From assembly GCF_000166135.1 (NCBI RefSeq), contig NC_014666.1, positions 5,332,001-5,396,000 on the forward strand: 64,000 bases of DNA, in the 5' to 3' direction. Below are positions 7,298-16,119 of the stretch, piece after piece (position 1 is the first letter of the stretch; every line of letters begins with the position of its first letter). Source of the stretch: Pseudofrankia inefficax. GTDB lineage: Bacteria; Actinomycetota; Actinomycetes; Frankiales; Frankiaceae. The translations under genes were made by a program, and so were the position numbers. The notes beneath the pieces were generated by a model. The model did not search any database. It worked only from the letters and a program-made list of their open reading frames with translations, and was not told the origin of the DNA.

Positions 7298-8788
7298 TTA
7301 GCCGATGCCCTCGCTGATGATCTTCACTTCCGTGTACTCCTCGAAGCCGAGGGTGCCCATCTCGCGGCCGACGCCGCTCTGCTTGTAGCCGCCGAACGGC
7401 ACCTCGCAGCTGAAGTACATGCCGCCGTTGACGTTCACGACGCCCGACCGGATCTTCTCCGCGATGGCGCGGGCCCGGGCCGGGTCCGCGCTCTCGACCG
7501 TGCCGGCGAGCCCGAAGATGGTCGAGTTGGCGATCCGGATCGCGTCGGCGTCGGTGTCGAACGGGATGACGACCAGCACCGGGCCGAAGATCTCCTCCTG
7601 GGCGATCCGGGAGGCCGGGTCGACGTCGGCGAAGATCGTCGGCTCGACGTAGTAGCCGCGTTCCAGGTGGGCGGGCCTGCCGCCGCCCAGGACGAGGCGG
7701 GCGCCCTCCGCCTTGCCGATCTCGATGTAGTCGAGCACCCGGTCGCGCTGCCTCGCGTTGATCAGCGGGCCCATGTAGGTGCTCGGGTCGGCCGGGTCGC
7801 CGTACGGGATCGAGCGGAAGGCGTCCGCGACCTTGGCGATCATCTCCTCGTAGCGGGAACGCTGGACCAGCAGCCGGGTGTTGATCGAGCAGCCCTGCCC
7901 GGCCTGCGACAGCGACTGGTAGGCGATCATCAGCGCGTTCGTGTCCACGTCGGCGTCGTCACACTGGATCCAGGCCGACTTGCCGCCGAGCTCCAGGAAG
8001 ACCTTCTTGACCGTGCTCGCGGCCGTGGCCATCAGATGGCGCCCGACCCCGGTCGAGCCGGTGAAGCTGATCAGGTCGACGCGGGGGTCCTCGGCCAGGA
8101 TCTGGGCGACGGCGTTGTCCGAGGTGGGCACGACGTTGAACACGCCCGGGGGCAGGTCGGTCTCCTCGACCGCCAGACGGCCCAGCGCGGTGGCGTTCCA
8201 GGGCGTGTCCGGGGCGGGCTTGAGGATGACCGTGCATCCGGCGGCCAGCGCGAACGCCGCCTTCGCCAGGTTCACCTGCATCGGGGCGTTCCACGGCGTG
8301 ATCGCCGCGACCACGCCGACCGGCTCGCGGTACTGGCGCCGGCGGCTCATCCGGCCCATCGACTCGCCGACGCCCAGCTCCCGGACGAACTCGTAGCGCT
8401 CGGCGAGGTCCGCGGCATAGGTGATGTTGTCCAGGGCACGGGCGAACAGCGGCACGTCCAGGCTGACGTTCGTCGCGCCGACCTCCGCGCGGATCGTCTC
8501 GCGCAGCTCTGGCTCGTGCCGTAACAACGCGGCGTGCAACTGGCGTAAGCAGCGGACCCGCAGTTCCACGTCGGTCGCCCAGGCGCTCTCGTCGAACGCG
8601 GTCCGAGCGGCGGCGATCGCCGCGCGCATGTCCTCGGCCGTCGCGTCGGCCGCGACCCCGATGACCTCCTCGGTCGCCGGGTTGATGTTCTCGTAGGTCC
8701 GGCCGCCGGACGCCGGGCGCAGCTCGCCGCCGATGAGCAGGCGCTCCTCGACGAACAGGCCGGAGGGAGTGATCACGGGTGTCGACAT
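7298..8788 (-). CDS. Aldehyde dehydrogenase (NAD(P)-dependent)
   Basis: A 496-residue ALDH of normal length, oxidising an aldehyde to an acid. The proton-relay asparagine region reads TPWNAPMQV, the cofactor loop is FTGSTGVGRHL, the general-base glutamate lies in FLELGGKSA, and the nucleophile is Cys300 in GQGCSINTR. The EEIFGPVL and GGYKQSGVGREMG signatures are present. The ATG at 8788 has GGAG at good distance. It is 22 bases downstream of an SDR that shares the operon with PanC-like and DapB-like genes, which suggests an alcohol-aldehyde-acid sequence. Confidence 0.93.
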   Translation of the reverse strand: MSTPVITPSGLFVEERLLIGGELRPASGGRTYENINPATEEVIGVAADATAEDMRAAIAAARTAFDESAWATDVELRVRCLRQLHAALLRHEPELRETIRAEVGATNVSLDVPLFARALDNITYAADLAERYEFVRELGVGESMGRMSRRRQYREPVGVVAAITPWNAPMQVNLAKAAFALAAGCTVILKPAPDTPWNATALGRLAVEETDLPPGVFNVVPTSDNAVAQILAEDPRVDLISFTGSTGVGRHLMATAASTVKKVFLELGGKSAWIQCDDADVDTNALMIAYQSLSQAGQGCSINTRLLVQRSRYEEMIAKVADAFRSIPYGDPADPSTYMGPLINARQRDRVLDYIEIGKAEGARLVLGGGRPAHLERGYYVEPTIFADVDPASRIAQEEIFGPVLVVIPFDTDADAIRIANSTIFGLAGTVESADPARARAIAEKIRSGVVNVNGGMYFSCEVPFGGYKQSGVGREMGTLGFEEYTEVKIISEGIG

Positions 8789-8810
8789 GGGTGCTCCTCG
8801 ACGGTGCTGG

Positions 8811-9632
8811 TCAGCGGTCGCTGGTGGACGACTTGAGGTTGAAGCGGGGCAGAGTCGGCTGGAAGCCGGTGGCTCCGCCGTCGACGGTGATCTGGGTTCC
8901 CGTCACGTACTTGGACTCGTCGGAGGCCAGATAGACCGCGGCGGCGGCGATGTCGGCCGGCTCGCCCAGGCGCGGGAGCACCAGCATCCCGCGGATGACC
9001 TGCATGTACTCGGGGTCCGCGAGCAGCCTGCGCATGCCCTCCTCGCCGGTGTAGATGAAGCCGACGATGATCGCGTTGGCGCGGATGTCGTCGGCGCCGT
9101 AGTCGGCGGCGAGCTGGCGGGTCAGCACGTTCACGCCGCCCTTCGCCGCCTGGTACGCGGGCCGGGACCGCAGCGAGCGCAGGCTGGACGACGCCGAGAT
9201 GTTGACGATCGAGCCGCCGCCCGCGGCCCGCAGGTGCGGGACGGCGTACTTGCAGGCCCACATCGTGCCGTTGAGCGCGGTCCGGACGATGTAGTCCCAG
9301 TCCGCCGTGTCGATCTCGTCGACGTGGTTGTCGCGGCCGCTCGCCGTCACGTCGGTGGCGGCGGCGCTGTTGACGAGCGCGGTGATCGGCCCGTAGGTCT
9401 CGACGGCCGTCGTGACGGCGCGGGCGACGTCCTGCTCGATCGAGCTGTCCGCGTGGACGTAGGTGACGGCGTGGCCGTCGGCGCGCAACGACGCCGCGAG
9501 CTCCTCACCGCGGAGGTCGTTGCGGCCCGTGAAAGCGACCGCCGCGCCCTGCTCGGCGAACATCTTCACGATCCCGGCGCCGATTCCCGCGGTCCCGCCG
9601 GTGACCAGCGCGACCTTTCCCTGAAGCCTCAT
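8811..9632 (-). CDS. Short-chain dehydrogenase/reductase (SDR)
   Basis: A 273-residue SDR. The TGxxxGIG loop is VTGGTAGIGAGI, the catalytic serine lies in ISASSSL and the active pair in YQAAK. The C-terminus TGTQITVDGGATGF is typical, followed by a longer tail (QPTLPRFNLKSSTSDR) than most SDRs. Asparagine is kept in LVNSAAA. Its ATG overlaps the stop of the PanC-like gene by four bases (ATGA), which points to translational coupling within the operon. Confidence 0.9.
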   Translation of the reverse strand: MRLQGKVALVTGGTAGIGAGIVKMFAEQGAAVAFTGRNDLRGEELAASLRADGHAVTYVHADSSIEQDVARAVTTAVETYGPITALVNSAAATDVTASGRDNHVDEIDTADWDYIVRTALNGTMWACKYAVPHLRAAGGGSIVNISASSSLRSLRSRPAYQAAKGGVNVLTRQLAADYGADDIRANAIIVGFIYTGEEGMRRLLADPEYMQVIRGMLVLPRLGEPADIAAAAVYLASDESKYVTGTQITVDGGATGFQPTLPRFNLKSSTSDR

Positions 9633-10567
9633 CGCGCCGTTTCCTCCGTGTCATTCCCGGCCCCGACCGCGCCCACCTCGCCGGCCGGAACAGCGGCGGC
9701 CTGACGGGAGACGGTGATACCGATGTTGTCGACCAGCGGGGTGTCTCCGAAGGTCGCCGAGACGAGCAGCCGGACCTCGCCGTCCAGCACATCGAGTGGG
9801 CGCAACGTGTCCGCCTCGACGGCGTGGACGTAATCCACCGACGCGACGGCGGCTATCCGGTCCGCGATCCGGCCGGTCACCACCTTCGCGGCGCGCTCCC
9901 CCGCGTCGACCAGCTCGACGGCCTCGGTGAGCGCGCGGTAGATGACCGGGGCGGCGGCACGATGGGCCGGCGTCAGCCGGACGTTGCGGCTCGACCGCGC
10001 GACGCCGTCCGGCTCACGCACCGTCGGGCAGCCGACGACGGTGGACGGCGAGAGCAGATCCTCGGCCGCCCGCTTGAAGAGGACGAGCTGCTGCCAGTCC
10101 TTCTCGCCCGAATAGTTCGTACACGGACCGGCGATGTTCAACATGCTGACCACCATCGTCGCGAGGATTCCCGCGTGGTCGGGCGCGAGCAGGCCGGGCA
10201 GGTCCGGCACGAGCTCCGGCTGGGCCAGGAACGTCACCGGGGGCCGCGCGTACAGGTCATCGCGCCGCATCACGTAGAAGAGGTCGACCCCGGCGGCCGC
10301 CAGCAGCTCGGTGTCCCGGTCGACGTCGCGTTCGTAGATCTGGACCGAGGCCGGTGCCGCGTCCACGCTCATGACGCCGGCGTAGAAGAGGGCCACCACG
10401 TCGTTCTCGCGCCGGGCCCGTTCCACCAAGGACAGATGGCCCTCGTGAATGGCGCCGCTGGTGCCGACCATGCCGACCGTCCGGCCGGCGGCCCGGTGCG
10501 CGTCCAGCACCGCCCGCGTCTCGCGGTAGCTTTCCAGCGTCCGCATCACGCCCGCGGGCGCGCTCAC
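9629..10567 (-). CDS. PanC-like (pantoate-beta-alanine ligase family) nucleotidyltransferase/ligase
   Basis: About 312 residues, homologous to pantothenate synthetase but divergent. The ATP site is kept: MVGTSGAIHEGHLSL has the HxGH motif, and VGCPTVREPDGVARSSRNVRLTP has the second signature with SSRN. GEKDWQQLVLFKR matches the KD-QQ helix. The acid-binding strand, usually FVNPxQF, reads FYAGVMSVDAAP here, so the acid substrate is probably not pantoate. It probably still makes an acyl-adenylate and joins it to an amine, but in a specialised pathway. The GTG at 10567 overlaps the upstream stop (GTGA); the ATG at 10546 would give 305 residues. Confidence 0.75.
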   Translation of the reverse strand: MSAPAGVMRTLESYRETRAVLDAHRAAGRTVGMVGTSGAIHEGHLSLVERARRENDVVALFYAGVMSVDAAPASVQIYERDVDRDTELLAAAGVDLFYVMRRDDLYARPPVTFLAQPELVPDLPGLLAPDHAGILATMVVSMLNIAGPCTNYSGEKDWQQLVLFKRAAEDLLSPSTVVGCPTVREPDGVARSSRNVRLTPAHRAAAPVIYRALTEAVELVDAGERAAKVVTGRIADRIAAVASVDYVHAVEADTLRPLDVLDGEVRLLVSATFGDTPLVDNIGITVSRQAAAVPAGEVGAVGAGNDTEETAR

Positions 10568-11643
10568 GGCCGCCCCGCCGCCGGCTTCGCCCGGGCGGCG
10601 AGGGTGGCGGCCCGCGGCGCCGGCAGGTCGAGCACCGTCTTCGTTCCCGGCTCGGCGGCGACGAGAACCGGGATGGCGTTGACCGCGCGGGCGGCGTTCA
10701 GCGCGGAGACCGGTTCGAGGTCCGGGTCGAAGGCCAGGTCGAACACGCAGGTGATGGTCGGGACCCCGGTGATCTCGACCTTCCAGTTGGGCTCGTCCTC
10801 GCTGACGCGCCAGCCGGGCGCCAGGCCCAGCCCGACCGTCTGCTCGTTGACGACCTCGTAGAACGGCACGTCTCCATCCGCGCCGGTGTACGCCGTGAAC
10901 GTCCACCGGGCGCCGGCGATCGTGCCCTTCCTGACGTCCAGGCCGCTGGGATGCAGCACGGTGTCCTGGAGGGCGGCGGCGTACTCCTTCTTGGTCACCT
11001 TCACGTCGACCAGCTCGAAGCCGAGACCGGCGGCGACGATCTCGGCGGACTGGCGGATGCCCCAGATCCAGCCCTGGTCGGCCTCGGTGGGCGACTGGTC
11101 CTCCGGCACCGGCAGACCCATGCCGAGCGCGCCCTGAAGCTGCTGGGCGGCCGGGTAGTGCGGCACGTAGTCGCTCTGCCAGCAGCGGATCTTCTCGACC
11201 TGGCCGGCGTAGCCGGAGACGAACAGCGGCAGCACGTCGCTGACCAGCCCGGGAATGTTGCCGCCGGCGAGGAAGGTCGAGCCGCCCTCGGCGCACGCCC
11301 GGTCGAGCGTCTCCTGGTCGGCGGGGATGAACGACGGCCACCAGCCGCCCATGCTCGAGTAGACGTTGGTGCCCGCGGCCAGGAACCGGGCGATGACCGC
11401 CGGCTCCCAGGTCAGCCCGTGCCACAGCATGCAGTCCGCGCGCAGCGCGACCAGCGCGTCGACGTCGCGCGTCGCGGCCAGCCCGATCGGCCCGATCCCG
11501 ACCAGCTCGCCGACGTCGCGGCCGTCCTTCTCCTCATGGTGGACGAGGACCCCGACGATCTCCATGCCCGGTTCGGCCGCCAGCAGCCGTAAGGCCTGCG
11601 ACCCGACGCCGCCGGTGTAACAGACGACAACCCGAATGCCCAT
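10564..11643 (-). CDS. DapB-fold oxidoreductase, 2,4-diaminopentanoate dehydrogenase-like
   Basis: A 359-residue protein opening with a Rossmann loop (VVVCYTGGVGSQALRLLA) and the DapB-type layout seen in dihydrodipicolinate-reductase-like NAD(P) enzymes such as 2,4-diaminopentanoate dehydrogenase. Later segments GTNVYSSMGGWWPSF and FLAGGNIPGLVSDVLPLF resemble the substrate-domain core of that group. It is the first gene of the minus-strand operon, overlapping the PanC-like gene by four bases. Oxidative deamination of an amine or reduction of an imine is the best guess, with the substrate unknown. The start at 11643 is the first ATG of the frame. Confidence 0.65.
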   Translation of the reverse strand: MGIRVVVCYTGGVGSQALRLLAAEPGMEIVGVLVHHEEKDGRDVGELVGIGPIGLAATRDVDALVALRADCMLWHGLTWEPAVIARFLAAGTNVYSSMGGWWPSFIPADQETLDRACAEGGSTFLAGGNIPGLVSDVLPLFVSGYAGQVEKIRCWQSDYVPHYPAAQQLQGALGMGLPVPEDQSPTEADQGWIWGIRQSAEIVAAGLGFELVDVKVTKKEYAAALQDTVLHPSGLDVRKGTIAGARWTFTAYTGADGDVPFYEVVNEQTVGLGLAPGWRVSEDEPNWKVEITGVPTITCVFDLAFDPDLEPVSALNAARAVNAIPVLVAAEPGTKTVLDLPAPRAATLAARAKPAAGRP

Positions 11644-11733
11644 GCCGCTCCTCTCTACGTCCCAGTTCTCGCGTCCCAGTGCCGGTGGTGCGCGGCCGGC
11701 TCATCGTCACCACGCCTTCCGAGCAGGTCAATC

Positions 11734-11755
11734 AGCGTTCAGTAAGCTGAACGCT
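11734..11755. promoter_or_regulatory. 22-bp palindromic operator in the divergent DapB-like/TetR gap
   Basis: AGCGTTCAG (11734-11742) and CTGAACGCT (11747-11755) are perfect 9-bp inverted arms around TAAG. The site sits in the only gap between the divergent PanC-like operon and the tetR gene, 56 bases before the chosen tetR start. This is the expected place for the repressor to control both directions. Confidence 0.65.
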
Positions 11756-11810
11756 TGTGCAGCCCAGGAGGCGCGGCGGACGCGCCAGAACCAGCGAGAG
11801 GAGCGGCCGC

Positions 11811-12461
11811 GTGGAGCGCGAAACCGAGGAACACCCGCCGGTCCGGCCGGACGACCTCACCGCCAGGGCGCGCATCCGCAACGCGGCGTTCGCGTTGATC
11901 GCGCAGAACGGTGTCGACGCGACGACGGTGCGCGCGATCGCGCGGCGGGCCGACGTCTCCCCCAGCCTCGTCCTGCATCACTTCGGCTCGAAGCAGGGCG
12001 TCGTCGACGAGGTCACGACCTGGGTGACCGACGTCCTCGGCGACGTCTCCCGCGATGCCGACGCCCAGGCGAGCCCGGCCGAGGCACACCGGCGCCGCCA
12101 GCTGCGGTTCGAGCGGATGACCACCGAGACGCCGCTGCTCGGCGCCTACCTGCGCCGGATGCTCCTCGACGGCACCGAGGACGGCCTGGCCTGGTTCGCC
12201 CGGGCCGTCGACGCCTCGGCCGCCGGGCTGAGCCAGCGCGAGTCACTCGGCATCGCGAGCCCGTCCGCCGACCTGCGCGTGACGGCCGCGATGCTGGCCC
12301 TGCTGGGGTTCGCCCCCGTCCTGCTGCGGCCGTATCTCGAACATGCCCTGCATCTCGACTTCGCCGACGAGAACGACCGAAGCCGCTGGCGCGCCGCCGA
12401 GACCGCCCTGCTCACCTCGGTGCTCTACCCCCAGGACGGCGAGGCGGCAGACACGGCCTGA
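11811..12461 (+). CDS. TetR-family transcriptional regulator of the PanC-like/P450 operon
   Basis: A 216-residue repressor. The HTH reads IRNAAFALIAQNGVDATTV, then IARRADVSPSLVLHHFGSKQG (about residues 20-60). I chose the GTG at 11811 because GAGAGGAG lies seven bases upstream; an earlier GTG at 11757 would overlap the palindrome that probably binds the protein. It is divergent from the eight-gene operon and next to a perfect 22-bp palindrome, so it is the likely pathway-specific repressor. Ligand unknown. Confidence 0.88.
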   Translation: MERETEEHPPVRPDDLTARARIRNAAFALIAQNGVDATTVRAIARRADVSPSLVLHHFGSKQGVVDEVTTWVTDVLGDVSRDADAQASPAEAHRRRQLRFERMTTETPLLGAYLRRMLLDGTEDGLAWFARAVDASAAGLSQRESLGIASPSADLRVTAAMLALLGFAPVLLRPYLEHALHLDFADENDRSRWRAAETALLTSVLYPQDGEAADTA

Positions 12462-12478
12462 TCCCTGCCGACGGACAG

Positions 12479-12931
12479 CTACGCGGTCGACCGACGGCCG
12501 CCGTGCCCGGCGGTGCTGGCCGCGACCGGCCTGATCGTGGCGCCGGGAGGGCCGCCGCCTAGGGCCGCGATCCGGCACGGGATGTCGGTGTTCTCGTCCG
12601 TGAGGTAGACCGCGCACACCCGGTGGTACCCGTCGGCGATCGTCATCGGCAGGCCGGCGAACAGATCCCCGCGGACGAGCAGCACCGGCGACAGCTGCTT
12701 TTCCTTGCGGATCTTCTGGAGGTCCGCCGCGACATGGGGGTTGTCCGCCGGCAGCAGTGGCAGCAGGGCGGCCCGCAGGATGTCCTTGGCCTTCCACCGC
12801 TGTTCCGGCGCGACGCGCAGTGCCTTGACCAGCGCCTCGACCTGCGCGGGGGCCGCCAGCAACGCGAGGTAGTCCGCGGCGGCCGGGTAGTCATGCTCCT
12901 GCGGGGCGTCTTTCCAGCGGATGTCCGGCAT
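12479..12931 (-). CDS. Conserved hypothetical protein with a ParB/sulfiredoxin-like motif
   Basis: A 150-residue protein I cannot assign to a characterised family. The first two thirds look helical (YLALLAAPAQVEALVKALR). The C-terminal part has strand-rich LSPVLLVRGDLFAGLPMTIADGYHRVCAVYL, where DGYHRVCA resembles the DGxHR core of ParB/sulfiredoxin-like domains. The ATG at 12931 follows a close GAGGTC; a longer frame upstream is proline- and arginine-rich shadow. It is convergent with tetR, 17 bases apart. Nucleotide or DNA binding is a guess only. Confidence 0.6.
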   Translation of the reverse strand: MPDIRWKDAPQEHDYPAAADYLALLAAPAQVEALVKALRVAPEQRWKAKDILRAALLPLLPADNPHVAADLQKIRKEKQLSPVLLVRGDLFAGLPMTIADGYHRVCAVYLTDENTDIPCRIAALGGGPPGATIRPVAASTAGHGGRRSTA

Positions 12932-13097
12932 GACCTCAGCCTCCAGTCGGGACCACGCGTGGGTGAGTATGCACGCCGTCAGGACTCGGGCTGCCGGTTG
13001 GACGGACCTGGTAGCCAGGGCGGAGACCCTCATGCCCTGGCGGCGACGACCAGTACCGGTCGCCGCCGCCTGGGCGCGGGGCCTTCGGGCCGGGCGC

Positions 13098-15008
13098 CTA
13101 TTCGCGGGCGCCGGTGAGGCGGACCGCCGGCGTCCTGGTCGCCGCCAGCGCGGTGAGGGCGGTCGTCAGGCCGATGACGACGAGCGATCCCAGCCCGACG
13201 GCGGCGATCAGCGCCCACGGCACGCTCAGTACCGTCAGGCCGATCATGTGCCGGATGGCGGTCATGAGGCTGAACACGGTCGCGCTGGCGGTCAGGCCGC
13301 CGAGGAACAGGCCGATCACGACGACGGCCGCCGCCTCCCACAGCGCCATCCGCACCACCTGGCCGCGGGTCAGGCCGGACACCCGCGCCGTCGCGAACTC
13401 CGCCCGGCGCCCGGAGGCGGCGACGACGACCGCGTTGATCATCGCGATGACCGTGTAGACCATGGCGAGCCCGAGGAGCGCCACCATGATCTGGACGTTG
13501 ATCCGCTGCTGCTCGTCCGCGTCGTGCCGGATCCACCCGGCCGCGGTGTCGACCGCGCCGCCGCTGCCGAGGCCGGCGCCGCGCAGCCGGTCCGCGACGG
13601 CGGACCGATCGGCGCCCGGCGTCACCTGGATCGTGTAGCGCCGCGGGGCCGAGGCCTCGACGCCGCGGCCGGCGGGCAACAGGAACTCCGGGCCGGAGAT
13701 CGTCGCCGGTAGCCGCGCCACGACCCGCAGGTTCCGCGGCTCCCCCGCGAACCGGGTCCGCAGCACGGCGCCGACCCGCCAGTGCGAACCGACCACGGCG
13801 ACGGTGTCGCCGCGCAGCTCGGCGAGGTCGCCGGAACTCAGGTCGAGCCGGTGGGTCCGGGCGTAGGCGGCGGGATCCACCGACAGGGCGTTGGCGGAGT
13901 CGTACTCGACCTTCCCGTCGTTGAGCGCGCCGAGGTCGAAGGCGACCGGGACCTCCTCGGACACCACCGCGACCCCGTCGACGGCCGCCAGCCGGGACGT
14001 CAGCTCCCGGTCGGTCGTCACGACCAGGTCCGCGCGCAGCGCGCGGGCCGTCTCCTGCCGGGACGCGACGCCGAGGGTGTCGAGCGAGCCGGCCATGCCG
14101 ACGACGAACGCGAACAATACGATGACGGGGGCCGCCGTGGCGGCGCTGCGACGGGCACCCGCGCGCAGGTTCGCGTGGGCCAGCTGGCCGAGCGGCCCGA
14201 CGGCGAACAGCCGCGGCAGCCAGCTCGCCGCCGGGACCAGCAGCGGGGTGAACGCCGCGACGGCGACGACCAGCACCATGGACGAGCAGAGCGCCATCGC
14301 GACGGCCGCGTCGCCGCCGACCGCCGGCACGAGCACGAGCAGCGCGATCCCGCCGGCGAGAAAGACACCGCCGAGCACCCACCGCGGGATGGTCATGAGG
14401 CGGGTGTCCCCGCCCGACTCGCGAAGCGCCTCCAACGGCCGGACCCGGGCCGCCCGGACCGATGCCACAGCCACCCCGCAGACGGCTACGACGACACCCG
14501 TGCCCACCGACACGGCTATCACCCAGGACCGCCATTCGCTGGTGAACCCGTCCGGGACCAGGTCGAAACGCGCCAGCATGGCGTCCTGCACGCGCACCAC
14601 CGAACGCCCGGCCAGCACGCCGAGCCCGGAGCCGACGAGGCCCAACAGCAGCGCCTCGCCGAACAGCAGCCTGCGAAGCTGCCGGGGGCTCGCGCCCACC
14701 AGCCGCAGCAGGGCCAGCTCACGGCGGCGCTCGACGGCGGTGAACGCGAAGGTCGAGCTGACGATGAAACCGGCGACGAACGTCGCCAGGCCCAGGGTCA
14801 TGCCGAGCAGCGCGATCGCGGCCGTGTAGCCGTCCCGCATGGTCTGGGCCTGGGCGGCCGGGAGCCCGGCGGGGACCTTGGCGGTCGCCGCCGAGATCAG
14901 GGTGAGCAGCGACGACTGGACGAGTGCGACGCCGAGGGCGACGGTGACGATCGCGCCGATGAAGACCTGCCAGCGGTCGCGGAAGGTACTCCAGGACATG
15001 CGCAACAT
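13098..15008 (-). CDS. ABC transporter permease, FtsX/MacB type
   Basis: A 636-residue membrane protein with about eight predicted membrane segments. It opens with RWQVFIGAIVTVALGVALVQ, followed by a three-helix FtsX bundle (TAAIALLGMTLGLATFVAGF and the motif RRRELALLRLVGASPRQLRRLL). A second bundle lies near the C-terminus (MVALLGLAMVYTVIAMINAVVVAA), with an extracellular domain between. It is the membrane partner of the ATPase encoded 79 bases upstream in the same direction. Proteins of this family move lipids, peptides or drugs outward or work mechanically; the substrate is not evident. Confidence 0.92.
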   Translation of the reverse strand: MLRMSWSTFRDRWQVFIGAIVTVALGVALVQSSLLTLISAATAKVPAGLPAAQAQTMRDGYTAAIALLGMTLGLATFVAGFIVSSTFAFTAVERRRELALLRLVGASPRQLRRLLFGEALLLGLVGSGLGVLAGRSVVRVQDAMLARFDLVPDGFTSEWRSWVIAVSVGTGVVVAVCGVAVASVRAARVRPLEALRESGGDTRLMTIPRWVLGGVFLAGGIALLVLVPAVGGDAAVAMALCSSMVLVVAVAAFTPLLVPAASWLPRLFAVGPLGQLAHANLRAGARRSAATAAPVIVLFAFVVGMAGSLDTLGVASRQETARALRADLVVTTDRELTSRLAAVDGVAVVSEEVPVAFDLGALNDGKVEYDSANALSVDPAAYARTHRLDLSSGDLAELRGDTVAVVGSHWRVGAVLRTRFAGEPRNLRVVARLPATISGPEFLLPAGRGVEASAPRRYTIQVTPGADRSAVADRLRGAGLGSGGAVDTAAGWIRHDADEQQRINVQIMVALLGLAMVYTVIAMINAVVVAASGRRAEFATARVSGLTRGQVVRMALWEAAAVVVIGLFLGGLTASATVFSLMTAIRHMIGLTVLSVPWALIAAVGLGSLVVIGLTTALTALAATRTPAVRLTGARE

Positions 15009-15087
15009 GGGAGTGAAGCCTCTCTAGCCGGGCGGGCTCGGTCGTCCGGGCTCGTCGTCTGGGCTCGTCGTCAGGGGCGACGCGGGC

Positions 15088-15858
15088 TCACGATTCCCAG
15101 CTCGCCAGCAGGTCGGCCACCGCGTGGGCTGACGGCCGTTCCAGCCGGTCGACCAGGCGCCCGTCGCGCAGGAAGAGCACGCGGTCGGCGGTCGCCGCGG
15201 CGGCGGGGTCGTGGGTCACCATGACGATGGTCTGGCCCTCGTCGTCGACCATGGAACGCAGCAGGTCGAGCAGGCCGCGCGCGGACCGGCTGTCCAGCGC
15301 TCCCGTCGGCTCGTCGGCGAACAGCACTGCCGGCCTGGTCACCATGGCCCGCGCGATCGCGACGCGCTGCTGCTGGCCGCCGGACAGCTCCCGCGGCCGG
15401 TGCCGGGCCCGGTCGGCCAGCCCGACCGCGGCGAGCGCCTCCCGGACCACCCGCCGCCCCGGGCGCTGGCCGGCCAGCCGCAGCGGCATGGCGACGTTCT
15501 GCTCCGCGGTCAGCGACCCAATCAGGTTGAAACTCTGGAAGACGAATCCCACCGTCCTCCGGCGCAATTCGGTGAGCTCCGCGTCGGAGGCGCCGGTAAT
15601 ATCCTGGCCGGAAAGCACGACCTGCCCGCCGGTAACCTTCTCAAGCCCGGCCGCGCAGTGCAGCAACGTCGACTTTCCGGAGCCCGAGGGCCCCATAACC
15701 GCCGTCCACGAGCCAGCCGAGAACGCGACGTCCACGTCGTCCAGGGCTCGCACCTCCGTGAGGCGACGGCCATATATGCGGCTTACGCCACGCAGTTCGA
15801 CGACAGGCGCGGACGCCAGCTCCGTCGCGGTCTCCTGGAATCGCGCTCGTACGCTCAC
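15088..15858 (-). CDS. ABC transporter ATP-binding protein (LolD/MacB type)
   Basis: A 256-residue ATPase. It shows Walker A in MGPSGSGKST, the Q-loop in FVFQSFNL, the ABC signature LSGGQQQRVAIARA, Walker B in VLFADEPTGALD and the H-loop in VMVTHD. DEPTGALD is typical of ATPases paired with FtsX-type permeases. The GTG at 15858 fits the family N-terminus, and the promoter just upstream would make a leaderless mRNA. An upstream in-frame ATG at 16047 is less likely because the added 63 residues are low-complexity. It forms a unit with the permease. Confidence 0.92.
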   Translation of the reverse strand: MSVRARFQETATELASAPVVELRGVSRIYGRRLTEVRALDDVDVAFSAGSWTAVMGPSGSGKSTLLHCAAGLEKVTGGQVVLSGQDITGASDAELTELRRRTVGFVFQSFNLIGSLTAEQNVAMPLRLAGQRPGRRVVREALAAVGLADRARHRPRELSGGQQQRVAIARAMVTRPAVLFADEPTGALDSRSARGLLDLLRSMVDDEGQTIVMVTHDPAAAATADRVLFLRDGRLVDRLERPSAHAVADLLASWES

Positions 15859-15865
15859 GGAAATC

Positions 15866-15894
15866 TTTATAGCAGCGCAGGCGGAGCCTGACAG
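15866..15894 (-). promoter_or_regulatory. Probable leaderless promoter of the ABC ATPase gene
   Basis: On the minus strand CTGTCA (-35, 15894-15889) and TATAAA (-10, 15871-15866) are 17 bases apart. The -10 ends seven bases before the GTG at 15858, so transcription would start at or near the start codon. The spacer contains the inverted repeat CAGGC-GGA-GCCTG (15878-15890), a possible repressor site. Confidence 0.45.
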
Positions 15895-16042
15895 TAATGT
15901 AGGCGGGACCCTGCGAGGTGGGGTTTTCCCCCGCCCCGGCCGACAGCCTGGCCCGACGCCGACCAGCCGCCAGGCTCCTTCCGTTCGAGGGGCCGCGGGT
16001 GCCCGGCCGTCCTTCTCAGGTGACGAGTCCATGGTTCGCGTG

Positions 16043-16063
16043 GTCATAGGCGCTCCCTATGAC
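16043..16063. promoter_or_regulatory. LysR-type box upstream of the YeiH-type gene
   Basis: GTCATAGG and CCTATGAC are perfect arms around CGCTC. Inside, T(16047)-N11-A(16059) with ATAGG...CCTAT fits the classic LysR T-N11-A box. It lies 57 bases upstream of the transporter gene, whose downstream neighbour encodes a LysR regulator. Confidence 0.6.
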
Positions 16064-16119
16064 AGTCCCTGGTAGTCGGGCGCTACCGGAGGTTCGGCGG
16101 GCGGTTGACGCTGGACTAC

